A DNA stretch of 64,000 bases from Paragorgia papillata (lineage: Eukaryota; Cnidaria; Anthozoa; Scleralcyonacea; Coralliidae). Below the pieces are notes generated by a model that did no database searches, was not told the origin of the DNA, and was given only the letters and a program-made list of their open reading frames with translations. Numbering within the stretch: the stretch's first letter is position 1; every line of letters begins with the position of its first letter. Location of the stretch: the NCBI GenBank assembly GCA_035771165.1, contig JAWNZC010000349.1, positions 806,001 through 870,000 of the forward strand, in the 5' to 3' direction. The position numbers and the translations under genes are program-made. Below are positions 63,301 through 64,000 of the stretch, in pieces.

Positions 63301-63957
63301 CGTCACAACAGCGCATGCGCCACTTATCAAGACAATGGGAAACTACTCGTGGAATGTGAAACCATTATAATGCGTGGGCGGCTTTGCCAAGTAACTCGTC
63401 TCGTATAAACACTCATCTTTTTTCAACTCGGCTCCATATAAACAAGGCCCTAAAATACTTCATTCAAACCCTCTTCCACACTCCACAGTGTTGATTTTCT
63501 TAGTTTAGGAATTATTGATTTTAGTTATCAATTTATTTATATATTATTTTCAGTTCCTTTGCCTACTACAAGCGGATATGTACCAGGCTGGACAGGACCA
63601 CCGGTGGTGTATCCCAAGAAGTGTGATATAGTCAAGGAGTACAGAACGTTTACGAACAGCAAAGGATGCGTCAGTTACAGTGTTTACAATACGAGCTGCA
63701 AAGGATATTGCGAATCGAATGCTACAACCGTTGCATCAAACTCCACGGCAATCGTCAGAGACTGCTACTGCTGTAGACCAAAAACAATTGATTTACGAGT
63801 AACCGTAATGACCTGTACAGATGGCTCCATGGTGATGTATTACTACGCAGCTATTTCGTCATGTGAGTGTGTTAAGTGTGGTTCCGATCCCATCGATGAG
63901 AAACAAAAAAATCTCTTCTCCACTATCGCGGAAGTGAATGGACCCGTGACAAAATAG
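15226..63957 (+). CDS. Giant SCO-spondin/mucin-like secreted protein, 39 exons, 4,688 aa
   Basis: Exons: 15226-15326, 15442-15660, 16040-16143, 16944-17039, 17574-17669, 19057-19152, 19915-20010, 20787-20879, 20982-21044, 21776-21996, 23012-23609, 23785-24022, 25017-25063, 25630-25902, 26980-27498, 28464-28707, 30346-30392, 31477-31708, 32415-32857, 33600-33838, 34778-34934, 36392-36629, 36840-38121, 38539-39067, 40334-40623, 40867-41231, 42444-42864, 43951-44052, 45637-50977, 52907-53106, 53223-53318, 53948-53999, 54239-54408, 56785-56886, 57705-57750, 58292-58350, 59298-59399, 60484-60529, 63554-63957. All introns are GT-AG, every phase matches and the sum is 14,067 nt. Domains by residue: signal peptide 1-24; EMI 55-142; EGFs 142-301; VWD/C8/TIL 330-690, 690-1050 and (TIL first) 1051-1487; Thr array 1505-1905; TIL, VWC, LDLR-A 1915-2085; F5/8C 2092-2235; LDLR-A x4 2245-2415; VWC 2440-2500; Thr/Ser array 2515-4245; TIL and VWCs 4264-4555; cystine knot 4570-4660. 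VWD, C8, TIL and cystine-knot domains in mucins, VWF and SCO-spondin build disulfide polymers; the arrays should be heavily O-glycosylated. A secreted gel or fibre protein is inferred. A symmetric exon could still have been missed. Confidence 0.9.
15442..16143 (+). CDS. Exons 2-3: EMI domain
   Basis: Exon 2 (15442-15660) encodes [17 protein letters not shown] and ends GSEYCKVHR; exon 3 (16040-16143) ends [18 protein letters not shown] first cysteine in a CxY context and the closing Y-x(n)-CCxGWxGxxC signature are diagnostic of EMI domains. These occur at the N-termini of multimerising matrix proteins and of SCO-spondin. Confidence 0.82.
15789..15935. mobile_element. Small palindromic MITE in intron 2
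   Basis: ACACGTATACGTTTTCGTAG pairs with CTACGAAAACGTATACGTGT, inside outer ends AGCCACATCC / GGACGTAGCCTTA. It belongs to the class whose ends read GGC..(G/C)ACACG. Confidence 0.8.
16300..16500 (+). mobile_element. 5S-rRNA-derived SINE, copy 2
   Basis: Within intron 3. GGGTGGCGTGTGGTGTTAAC, CAAGTTAAGTCTGGTT, GGGGTTAGTATCTGGATG and GGGTGACCACTTG align one after another with the copy at 10820 and with 5S rRNA. The tail GTGAGAGTAGAGTTG is also shared. More diverged than copy 1; 3' border uncertain. Confidence 0.7.
16944..17039 (+). CDS. Exon 4: EGF domain 1
   Basis: 96 bp, phase 1 at both ends. [18 protein letters not shown] followed by GYTGNKC gives the six-cysteine EGF pattern. Confidence 0.88.
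17574..17669 (+). CDS. Exon 5: EGF domain 2
   Basis: 96 bp, phase 1-1. [20 protein letters not shown] and GWQGKYC fit EGF. No calcium-binding EGF signature precedes it. Confidence 0.88.
17670..19056. other. Intron 5, repeat remnants
   Basis: Contains a GC-rich dyad at 18669-18706 (GGGCCTTCGGCCC core), TAAA repeats near 18568 and an 18-base G run at 18881-18898. No exon of matching phase is visible. Confidence 0.5.
19057..19152 (+). CDS. Exon 6: EGF domain 3
   Basis: 96 bp, phase 1-1: [19 protein letters not shown] and GFTGTQC. Confidence 0.88.
19915..20010 (+). CDS. Exon 7: EGF domain 4
   Basis: 96 bp, phase 1-1: [19 protein letters not shown] and GWTGKSC. The adjacent introns hold no recognised gene. 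Confidence 0.88.
20787..20879 (+). CDS. Exon 8: EGF domain 5
   Basis: 93 bp, phase 1-1: [18 protein letters not shown] and GYGGNNC. One codon shorter than the four other EGF exons, between cysteines one and two. Confidence 0.86.
20982..21044 (+). CDS. Exon 9: linker between EGFs and VWD1
   Basis: A 63-bp phase 1-1 exon encoding [20 protein letters not shown]. No cysteine and no domain; it joins the EGF stack to the first VWD. Supported by good splice sites and phase only. Confidence 0.72.
21150..21692. mobile_element. Foldback element with a second MITE nested inside
   Basis: The outer arms contain AATTTGTTTGATATGTAAATG (21225) and CATTTACATATCAAACAAATT (21604). Nested at 21354-21600 is a separate inverted repeat with AAAAGGGATGA / TCATCCCTTTT and CCTTTCGCGG / CCGCGAAAGG. 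The nested one has a relative at 28745-29012. Confidence 0.75.
21776..23609 (+). CDS. Exons 10-11: VWD domain 1 and C8 domain 1
   Basis: Exon 10 (21776-21996) starts the VWD with [19 protein letters not shown]; exon 11 (23012-23609) completes it with [16 protein letters not shown] (the CGLCG box and acidic calcium loop) and carries the C8 domain through CEEDVCSC and [13 protein letters not shown] to the closing DFC. This first VWD has WGQSH where the other two have GDPHY. Confidence 0.92.
22207..22354. mobile_element. TWA-flanked MITE, AGGCGGTTTTCCACT ends (copy 1)
   Basis: TTA|AGGCGGTTTTCCACTA at the left and TAGTGGAAAACCGCCT|TTA at the right form a 3-bp TTA duplication around clean terminal inverted repeats. 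A shorter copy with its own TTA duplication is at 30629-30744, and degenerate relatives lie at about 32045-32190 and 28030-28110. PIF/Harbinger elements make TWA duplications, so that class is inferred. Confidence 0.82.
22460..22656. mobile_element. Palindrome containing a tRNA-like sequence
   Basis: The arms run from TTTTGCTGTACAAGCTGTCG through GAGCTCCAGACGGGACTCG to the mirrored CGAGTCCCGTCTGGAGCTC and CGACAGCTTGTACAGCAAAA. The loop region carries the body of a tRNA-like molecule (22547-22619). Confidence 0.8.
22547..22619 (+). pseudogene. tRNA-like sequence, Ala(GGC)-type anticodon position
   Basis: A 73-nt cloverleaf can be drawn: acceptor GTTCCAG with CTGGAGC (all seven pair, one as T-G), D-loop A14, G18-G19 and A21 in place, anticodon stem TCCGG/TCGCA (four of five pair), loop CTGGCAT with T33 and anticodon GGC, T-arm GTGGG-TTCGAGT-CCCGT. 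GGC is rarely used as an alanine anticodon in eukaryotes, and the D and anticodon stems carry mismatches, so it is probably a tRNA-derived SINE head or pseudogene rather than a working tRNA. Confidence 0.5.
22688..22935. mobile_element. Inverted-repeat element in intron 10
   Basis: CATAGAGATCCTATAAATAC at the left pairs with GTATTTATATGATCTCTATG at the right. Non-coding interior. Confidence 0.7.
23785..25063 (+). CDS. Exons 12-13: TIL domain 1 and short Cys exon
   Basis: Exon 12 (23785-24022) is a trypsin-inhibitor-like cysteine-rich domain from [18 protein letters not shown] to RACPCEYK. Exon 13 (25017-25063, only 47 bp, phases 2-1) encodes [16 protein letters not shown], the VWC-like tail that follows TIL in mucins and VWF. 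The acceptor of exon 13 is TTTTTTTAAG, a weak but usable site. Confidence 0.85.
24272..24402. mobile_element. MITE with GGCCTAAGTCAGACG ends
   Basis: GAGGCCTAAGTCAGACGTCG pairs with CGACGTTTGACCTAGGC; the interior mirrors CATGCGCTGAAC / GTTCGGCGTATG. In intron 12. Confidence 0.65.
25630..27498 (+). CDS. Exons 14-15: VWD domain 2 and C8 domain 2
   Basis: Exon 14 (25630-25902) begins [19 protein letters not shown], carrying the GDPHY motif that is autocatalytically cleaved in some mucin VWD domains. Exon 15 (26980-27498) has [16 protein letters not shown] and then C8 cysteines including [16 protein letters not shown] and closes at PEC. Phases 1-1-1. Confidence 0.92.
26507..26838. mobile_element. 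Inverted-repeat element in intron 14
   Basis: TACCCTGCGAGTCAGAGCCC and CCGACCCACACGCAGGCTTC at the left are mirrored by GAAGCCTGCGTGTGGGTCGG and GGGGCTCCGACTCGCAGGGT at the right. Several overlapping minus-strand frames here are by-products. Confidence 0.78.
27536..27653. mobile_element. TWA-flanked MITE, AGCCGTGTTTACACTGC ends
   Basis: TAA|AGCCGTGTTTACACTGCAAG and CTTGCAGTGTAAACACGGCT|TAA: exact 3-bp duplication, 118 bp in all. The interior repeats GTGTTTACACTGCC in direct orientation. Confidence 0.85.
28464..30392 (+). CDS. Exons 16-17: TIL domain 2 and short Cys exon
   Basis: Exon 16 (28464-28707): [19 protein letters not shown] through SQCSCTHD is a TIL domain. Exon 17 (30346-30392, 47 bp, phases 2-1): [16 protein letters not shown], homologous in length, phase and cysteine pattern to exon 13. 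Confidence 0.87.
28745..29012. mobile_element. Relative of the nested MITE at 21354
   Basis: GTCGAGGTTAAAAGGGA pairs with TCCCTTTTAACCTCGAC; the internal AGCTAGGCGGTAAACCAGAT matches the copy at 21354-21600. Followed at 29046-29280 by another inverted repeat (GACGTCACAAGCTGGG / CCCAGCTTGTGACGTC). Confidence 0.75.
29400..30345. other. Rest of intron 16, repeat remnants
   Basis: Includes an inverted repeat around CTCGTGAGTTTTTCAAAGAC (29642) and GTCTTTGAAAAACTCACTCG (29702), then AT-rich sequence without recognised content. Confidence 0.5.
30629..30744. mobile_element. TWA-flanked MITE, AGGCGGTTTTCCACT ends (copy 2)
   Basis: TTA|AGGCGGTTTTCCACTAGG to CCTAGTGGAAAACCGCCT|TTA, an internally shortened sister of 22207-22354. 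It sits inside a wider repeated region (30510-30560 and 30890-30925 share CATGTTTCTCTGAGGATGAT). Confidence 0.85.
30926..31476. other. Rest of intron 17, nothing recognised
   Basis: AT-rich, no repeat ends, exon or RNA gene recognised. Confidence 0.4.
31477..31708 (+). CDS. Exon 18: TIL domain 3
   Basis: [20 protein letters not shown] to EDCPCHYEG, followed by DCNTC across the junction. An additional TIL between the second C8-TIL block and VWD3, in phase 1-2 like the other TIL exons. Confidence 0.87.
31709..32414. other. Intron 18, repeat remnants
   Basis: A short inverted repeat near 31732-31812 (CCAATGGTCAAGGACGCG / CGCGTTCCTGACCATTGG) and a degenerate copy of the AGGCGGTTTTCC MITE at about 32045-32190. 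No exon seen. Confidence 0.45.
32415..34934 (+). CDS. Exons 19-21: Cys tail, VWD domain 3 and C8 domain 3
   Basis: Exon 19 (32415-32857) starts with [15 protein letters not shown], the tail of TIL 3, then [19 protein letters not shown] opens VWD 3. Exon 20 (33600-33838) has [16 protein letters not shown] and the first C8 half; exon 21 (34778-34934) closes C8 with [17 protein letters not shown]. Unlike VWD 1 and 2, the TIL tail is fused to the VWD exon and C8 is split by an intron. Confidence 0.92.
32858..33599. other. Intron 19, nothing recognised
   Basis: No repeat ends or RNA genes recognised. A CCAAGATGGCG-type motif recurs here and at 34460 and 34490, in keeping with fragments of one repeat family. 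Confidence 0.4.
34052..34078 (+). repeat. G-run in intron 20
   Basis: GGAGGGGGAGG followed by an unbroken run of G ending at 34078, a strong G-quadruplex candidate on the coding strand. Further on, 34166-34328 is an inverted repeat (TCTGCGTCGGGATAAAAC / GTTTTATCCCGACGCAGA). Confidence 0.7.
35309..36244. mobile_element. Nested pair of TTAA-flanked foldbacks in intron 21
   Basis: Outer element: TTAA|AGTACATATGACACG to CGTTTCATATGCACT|TTAA. Inserted in its left arm is a second one, TTAA|AGTGCATACAAACCC (35358) to TATGCAC|TTAA (35831). The outer arms also carry the TTTGATATGTAAATG module seen in several others. Confidence 0.75.
36392..36629 (+). CDS. Exon 22: TIL domain 4
   Basis: [19 protein letters not shown] to [10 protein letters not shown], then NNCQTC across the splice. 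Phase 1-2, 238 bp, the same length as exon 12. Confidence 0.88.
36840..38121 (+). CDS. Exon 23: Cys tail plus Thr/Pro array 1 (about 35 x 11 residues)
   Basis: The first 45 bp encode [15 protein letters not shown], the same module as the 47-bp exons 13 and 17, but here no donor follows. The exon runs on into [16 protein letters not shown] and then about 35 tandem units of [11 protein letters not shown] (33 bp each) from roughly 36945 to 38094. It ends LCTSGK|GTAAGT in phase 0. Each unit offers four threonines and one lysine and no acidic residue; a mucin-type O-glycosylated rod is expected. A few units gain or lose a codon (PPATTTK). The reverse-strand frames of 424 and 444 codons here are shadows of the repeat. 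Confidence 0.93.
36945..38094 (+). repeat. Coding minisatellite 1, 33-bp unit
   Basis: Unit consensus starts GTACCACCCGCTACTACCAA and continues GGTGACTACTGTC. Variation is mostly silent or GTG/GCG (Val/Ala) at one codon, so units are very similar, a sign of recent unequal exchange or slippage. Confidence 0.95.
38122..38538. other. Intron 23, nothing recognised
   Basis: AT-rich intron after array 1 with short duplicated words such as TAGGGTTCCTTG. No gene or transposon end seen. Confidence 0.4.
38539..39067 (+). CDS. Exon 24: TIL 5, VWC 1 and LDLR-A 1
   Basis: Three domains in one 529-bp exon: TIL ([12 protein letters not shown] to STCPCY), a VWC-like module ([19 protein letters not shown] to VNCCDVC), a short [14 protein letters not shown] linker, and an LDLR-A repeat ending [16 protein letters not shown] with its calcium-binding acidic residues. 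Phase 0-1. Confidence 0.9.
39119..39576. mobile_element. hAT-type MITE with exact 8-bp duplication
   Basis: The 442-bp element at 39127-39568 begins TAGAGGTGTGCGGATC and ends GCACACCACTA. It is flanked on both sides by ATTGAGTG (39119-39126 and 39569-39576), the 8-bp duplication expected of hAT transposases. The interior is built from repeated GATCGGATCGGAT. No transposase. Confidence 0.9.
39636..39963. mobile_element. TTAA-flanked foldback in intron 24
   Basis: TTAA|AGTGCCTTGCAATGG to CCATTGCATAGGCACT|TTAA with arms of about 150 bp (GTTCCAAATATCCTAAATAT pairs perfectly). Only 60 bp downstream of the hAT element. Confidence 0.85.
40334..41231 (+). CDS. Exons 25-26: F5/8 type C domain, LDLR-A 2 and start of LDLR-A 3
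   Basis: Exon 25 (40334-40623) reads [19 protein letters not shown] through [20 protein letters not shown] to [12 protein letters not shown]. Exon 26 (40867-41231) completes it with [20 protein letters not shown] and FFGC. This is a discoidin/F5/8 C fold, which binds lipids or glycans. After a Pro/Ser/Thr linker come LDLR-A 2 ([20 protein letters not shown] to GSNC) and the first half of LDLR-A 3. Confidence 0.9.
41244..41466. mobile_element. Hairpin MITE with 7-9 bp duplication
   Basis: ATAGTTAGT flanks both sides (41244-41252, 41458-41466). The ends GTAGCCTGGTCCCCTGG / CCAGGGTACCAGGCTAC and the inner AATCAAAGAATATGGGCCAG / CTGGCCCATATTCTTTGATT pair. The right flank is itself the start of another inverted repeat ending at 41755 (TAGTTAGTGGAGGGGGATGG / CCATCCCCCTCCACTAACTA). 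Confidence 0.8.
42444..42864 (+). CDS. Exon 27: LDLR-A 3 (rest), 4, 5, short PTS linker and start of VWC 2
   Basis: LDLR-A 3 ends [23 protein letters not shown] 4 is [20 protein letters not shown] with EDEGNC; LDLR-A 5 is [20 protein letters not shown] with EDESSFC. A Thr-rich linker [18 protein letters not shown] follows, then CVYNSTTYK opens a VWC. Phase 2-0. Confidence 0.9.
42949..43122. mobile_element. Short inverted-repeat element in intron 27
   Basis: CAATAGACCTTTACGCATGA pairs with TCATGCGGAAAGGTCTATTG. Non-coding. Confidence 0.65.
43196..43745. mobile_element. TWA-flanked element with internal perfect palindrome
   Basis: TTA|GGGGGTGTTTATATGGAG to CTCCATATAAACACCCTC|TTA. Inside, 43276-43344 is an almost perfect 32-bp-arm palindrome (GGCGAGCTTGTCCTTCT-CATT-AGAAGGACAAGCTCGCC), able to extrude a cruciform. 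Confidence 0.82.
43951..44052 (+). CDS. Exon 28: VWC 2, middle
   Basis: 102 bp, phase 0-0: [16 protein letters not shown] to LILHCPE. Length and phase equal those of exons 34 and 37, the middle exons of the C-terminal VWC modules. Confidence 0.88.
44068..44236. mobile_element. Palindromic MITE (copy 1 of 2 around the giant exon)
   Basis: GCCATTTGCACGATGACGTA pairs with TACGTCATCGTGCAAATGGC, and ACTACAACTACCAGAATGCT with AGCATTCTGGTAGTTGTAGT. A diverged sister is at 52563-52727. Confidence 0.82.
44275..45016. mobile_element. Two further inverted-repeat elements in intron 28
   Basis: About 44275-44575 is rich in GTTGCGTTGCAAGTTG and its complement. 44627-45016 has CGTACCCAGGGCCATATGTA and GGCCCTGGTGGAGGCTAG mirrored by CTAGCCTCCACCAGGGCC and TTTGTAGGGA/GGCCCTGGGTACG equivalents. 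Confidence 0.65.
45053..45636. other. End of intron 28, nothing recognised
   Basis: AT-rich sequence without repeat ends or coding potential, up to the acceptor TTTATCAG of exon 29. Confidence 0.45.
45637..50977 (+). CDS. Exon 29: VWC 2 end plus giant Thr/Ser/Pro array 2 (about 155 x 11 residues)
   Basis: A single 5,341-bp exon. It opens [19 protein letters not shown], the third exon of a VWC, but instead of splicing it continues through [18 protein letters not shown] into about 155 tandem 11-residue units, consensus [11 protein letters not shown], ending near 50910, then [18 protein letters not shown] and a phase-1 donor at 50977. Each full unit has four hydroxyl residues, two prolines and, mostly, one lysine; Asp and Glu are absent from the array. 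About two dozen units carry N in place of K, always as N-V/F-S-T, which is an N-glycosylation sequon. A few units lack PPV/PPA (8 residues). Expected: a stiff, densely O-glycosylated mucin rod of roughly 1,730 residues. The reverse-strand frame of 1,750 codons is a repeat artefact. Confidence 0.95.
45777..50910 (+). repeat. Coding minisatellite 2, 33-bp unit with higher-order structure
   Basis: Unit consensus GTGCCACCTGTGACTACTAA continuing AGTATCTACTGCT. Third positions and the GTG/GCG codon vary. A block of about 710 bp (46824-47535) recurs with the same pattern of variants 1,014 bp downstream (47838-48549), showing segmental duplication inside the array. Confidence 0.95.
50978..51352. other. 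Intron 29, first part, nothing recognised
   Basis: Unique-looking AT-rich sequence. At 51353 a lone left end (TTAA|AGTGCCTATGCAACG) of the TTAA class begins. Confidence 0.4.
51861..52517. mobile_element. TTAA-flanked foldback with nested MITE
   Basis: TTAA|AGTGCCTATGGAACGAAATT to AATTTCGTTGCATAGGCACT|TTAA; arms include TTTTTATGATTGCATTTGAA / TTCAAATGCAATCATAAAAA. A small element with ends TTAAGGCCCTTCTACACGG (52072) and TCGTGTTGATAGGTCTTTA (52252) lies inside. Confidence 0.82.
52563..52727. mobile_element. Palindromic MITE (copy 2 of 2)
   Basis: TCACGATGACGTTAAGTGGA to TTCTGGTAGTTGTAGTCGCC and CGTCATCGTGCAAATGGC: the same family as 44068-44236, more diverged in the left arm. Confidence 0.75.
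52907..53106 (+). CDS. Exon 30: TIL 6 and start of VWC 3
   Basis: [19 protein letters not shown] to [24 protein letters not shown] domain, short of the first cysteine pair spacing, then the first VWC residues. Phase 1-0. Confidence 0.85.
53223..53999 (+). CDS. Exons 31-32: VWC 3, middle and end
   Basis: Exon 31 (53223-53318, 96 bp, phase 0-0): [19 protein letters not shown] to CNVTCGQ. Exon 32 (53948-53999): [17 protein letters not shown], phase 0-1, with the closing CCxxC of VWC. Confidence 0.87.
53683..53923. repeat. Shortened copy of the 320-bp repeat in intron 31
   Basis: Same orientation as 3448-3770. CAGAACAATACATGGATGCT to CATCCATGTATTATTCTCTA with the GTTCGCTTCGCTCAATCG dyad, and a small CAGGATAACAGGATATG duplication not in the other copies. 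Confidence 0.85.
54239..54408 (+). CDS. Exon 33: short Thr-rich linker and start of VWC 4
   Basis: [20 protein letters not shown], continuing as four to five units near [11 protein letters not shown], then [11 protein letters not shown] starts a VWC. A small third PTS region, with a different unit from the two long arrays. Phase 1-0. Confidence 0.88.
54467..55700. mobile_element. 1.2-kb composite inverted-repeat element in intron 33
   Basis: ACCCTGGGTGCCAGAGGTTT at the left pairs with AACCTCTGGCACCCAGGGT at the right, and CCTCTGGAACACCGAGCCGT with ACGGCTCGGTGTTCCAGAGG. Between them sits a diverged relative of the 12823-13970 palindrome (54890-55165). Confidence 0.75.
55701..56784. other. Rest of intron 33, small palindrome at 56213-56308
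   Basis: GTATAGTTCCAGTCTTCTAC pairs with GTAGAGGACTGGAACTATAC. Before it are two diverged direct copies containing GATCAGTGGCCC / GATCGGTGGCCC and GGGGTGGTG. No gene. Confidence 0.55.
56785..57750 (+). CDS. Exons 34-35: VWC 4, middle and end
   Basis: Exon 34 (56785-56886, 102 bp): [15 protein letters not shown] to CPMTCPE. Exon 35 (57705-57750, 46 bp): [15 protein letters not shown]. Phases 0-0 and 0-1, the recurring VWC exon pattern. The 818-bp intron between shows nothing. Confidence 0.88.
58292..60529 (+). CDS. Exons 36-38: VWC 5
   Basis: Exon 36 (58292-58350): [20 protein letters not shown]. Exon 37 (59298-59399, 102 bp): [15 protein letters not shown] to CLFECPE. Exon 38 (60484-60529, 46 bp): [15 protein letters not shown]. 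The same three-part split as VWC 4. Confidence 0.87.
58351..59297. other. Intron 36, nothing clear
   Basis: A directly repeated TTTCAGCATATAGTCGCAAAATAA-type stretch near 58765-58815 and otherwise unique sequence. No exon or RNA gene. Confidence 0.4.
59590..60040. mobile_element. Foldback element sharing the TTTGATATGTAAATG module
   Basis: AGATTTGTTTGATATGTAAA at 59707 pairs with TTTACATATCAAACAAATCT at 59912; the outer arms GAGGAAATGAAAT / ATTTCATTTCCTC also pair. A TTAA|AGTGAC motif at 59542 may be its true left end. Confidence 0.7.
60086..60431. mobile_element. hAT-type MITE with exact 8-bp duplication (2)
   Basis: The 330-bp element at 60094-60423 has ends CAGGGCCGGACTAAG and CTTAATCCGCCGCTG and is flanked by GCTCATAT on both sides (60086-60093, 60424-60431). 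Interior G/C-rich (GTGGGGGGCCC repeats). No transposase. Confidence 0.92.
60548..60928. mobile_element. Inverted-repeat element at the start of intron 38
   Basis: CAATCTCGTTCCCAGAGCCC pairs with GGGCTCTGGGAACGAGATTG; inner CGGGAAACGAGAGACTCTGG pairs with CCAGAGTCTCTCGTTTCCCG. It begins about 20 bp after the exon 38 donor. Confidence 0.82.
61181..61535. mobile_element. TWA-flanked MITE, GGGGGTATTTACATACGG ends
   Basis: TAA|GGGGGTATTTACATACGG to CGTGTAAACACCCCCC|TAA with GGCCGGCC-rich subterminal repeats (ACTCAGGCCGG, GAGTTGAGGCCGG). Confidence 0.82.
61536..62146. other. Intron 38 middle, nothing recognised
   Basis: No exon, RNA gene or paired repeat ends recognised. Confidence 0.4.
62147..63088. 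mobile_element. 942-bp TTAA-flanked foldback with nested MITE
   Basis: TTAA|AGTGGCGCTACGACGG to CCGTCGTAGTGCCACT|TTAA, with long arms (CTGAAACATGTAAATTAGAT region / ATTTACATGTTTCACAAAC region). Nested at 62929-63055: GGCTATGTGCACACGGTAAC / GTTACCGTGTGCACATAGCC. Confidence 0.85.
63086..63453. mobile_element. TWA-flanked MITE, GGGCCTGTTAATATGG ends
   Basis: TAA|GGGCCTGTTAATATGGA to CCATATAAACAAGGCCC|TAA, with repeated CCGAGTTACCCGGC-type subterminal motifs. It starts inside the TTAA at the right end of the neighbouring element. Confidence 0.82.
63554..63957 (+). CDS. Exon 39: C-terminal cystine knot and stop
   Basis: After a [17 protein letters not shown] linker, [40 protein letters not shown] and SSCECVKCG form a CTCK domain like those that dimerise mucins, VWF and SCO-spondin through their C-termini. 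A short hydrophilic tail ends in TAG at 63955-63957. No polyadenylation signal is visible in the remaining 43 bases. Confidence 0.92.
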
Positions 63958-64000
63958 TTCATAATAGAATTCCCAATAGAATTGTCTCATTGTGCACTGG

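Overview
The window is animal nuclear DNA, and an anthozoan-type cnidarian is my best guess. It is AT-rich, intron-dense and crowded with short palindromic DNA transposons and SINEs. The genes are secreted, cysteine-rich, multidomain proteins whose introns fall mostly in phase 1. The taxonomic guess is inference; no species-diagnostic sequence was recognised.

Layout. Positions 1-505 carry the minus-strand reverse transcriptase of a non-LTR retrotransposon that runs off the left edge. Positions 505-6092 are repeats (tandem and inverted copies of a 320-bp element, several foldback elements) with no gene I can support. Positions 6093-8851 hold the last three coding exons of a plus-strand gene encoding a WAP domain followed by a von Willebrand A domain. 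Its 5' part was not found. Positions 8852-15225 are intergenic: a 379-bp foldback, a 965-bp inverted-repeat element, a 5S-rRNA-derived SINE and a 1.15-kb near-perfect palindrome.

From 15226 to 63957 one plus-strand gene fills the window. I reconstructed 39 coding exons whose splice phases agree at every junction, giving 14,067 nt (4,688 residues plus stop). Order: signal peptide, EMI, five EGF exons, three VWD-C8-TIL assemblies with an extra TIL before the third, a Thr/Pro array of about 35 x 11 residues, TIL, VWC, LDLR-A, F5/8 type C, four LDLR-A, VWC, a giant single-exon Thr/Ser/Pro array of about 155 x 11 residues, TIL, VWC, a short Thr-rich linker, two more VWC, and a C-terminal cystine knot. 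The VWD/C8/TIL, LDLR-A, F5/8C and cystine-knot order resembles SCO-spondin. The PTS arrays and the absence of thrombospondin repeats resemble gel-forming mucins. The product is best read as a secreted, disulfide-linked, mucin-like polymer.

The introns are hosts for transposable elements: two hAT-type elements with exact 8-bp duplications, TTAA-flanked foldbacks, a group of TWA-flanked elements sharing a terminal pattern, a second 5S-SINE copy and a palindrome containing a tRNA-like sequence. The two neighbouring genes are both extracellular and could act in the same mucus or matrix, but only their adjacency suggests it.
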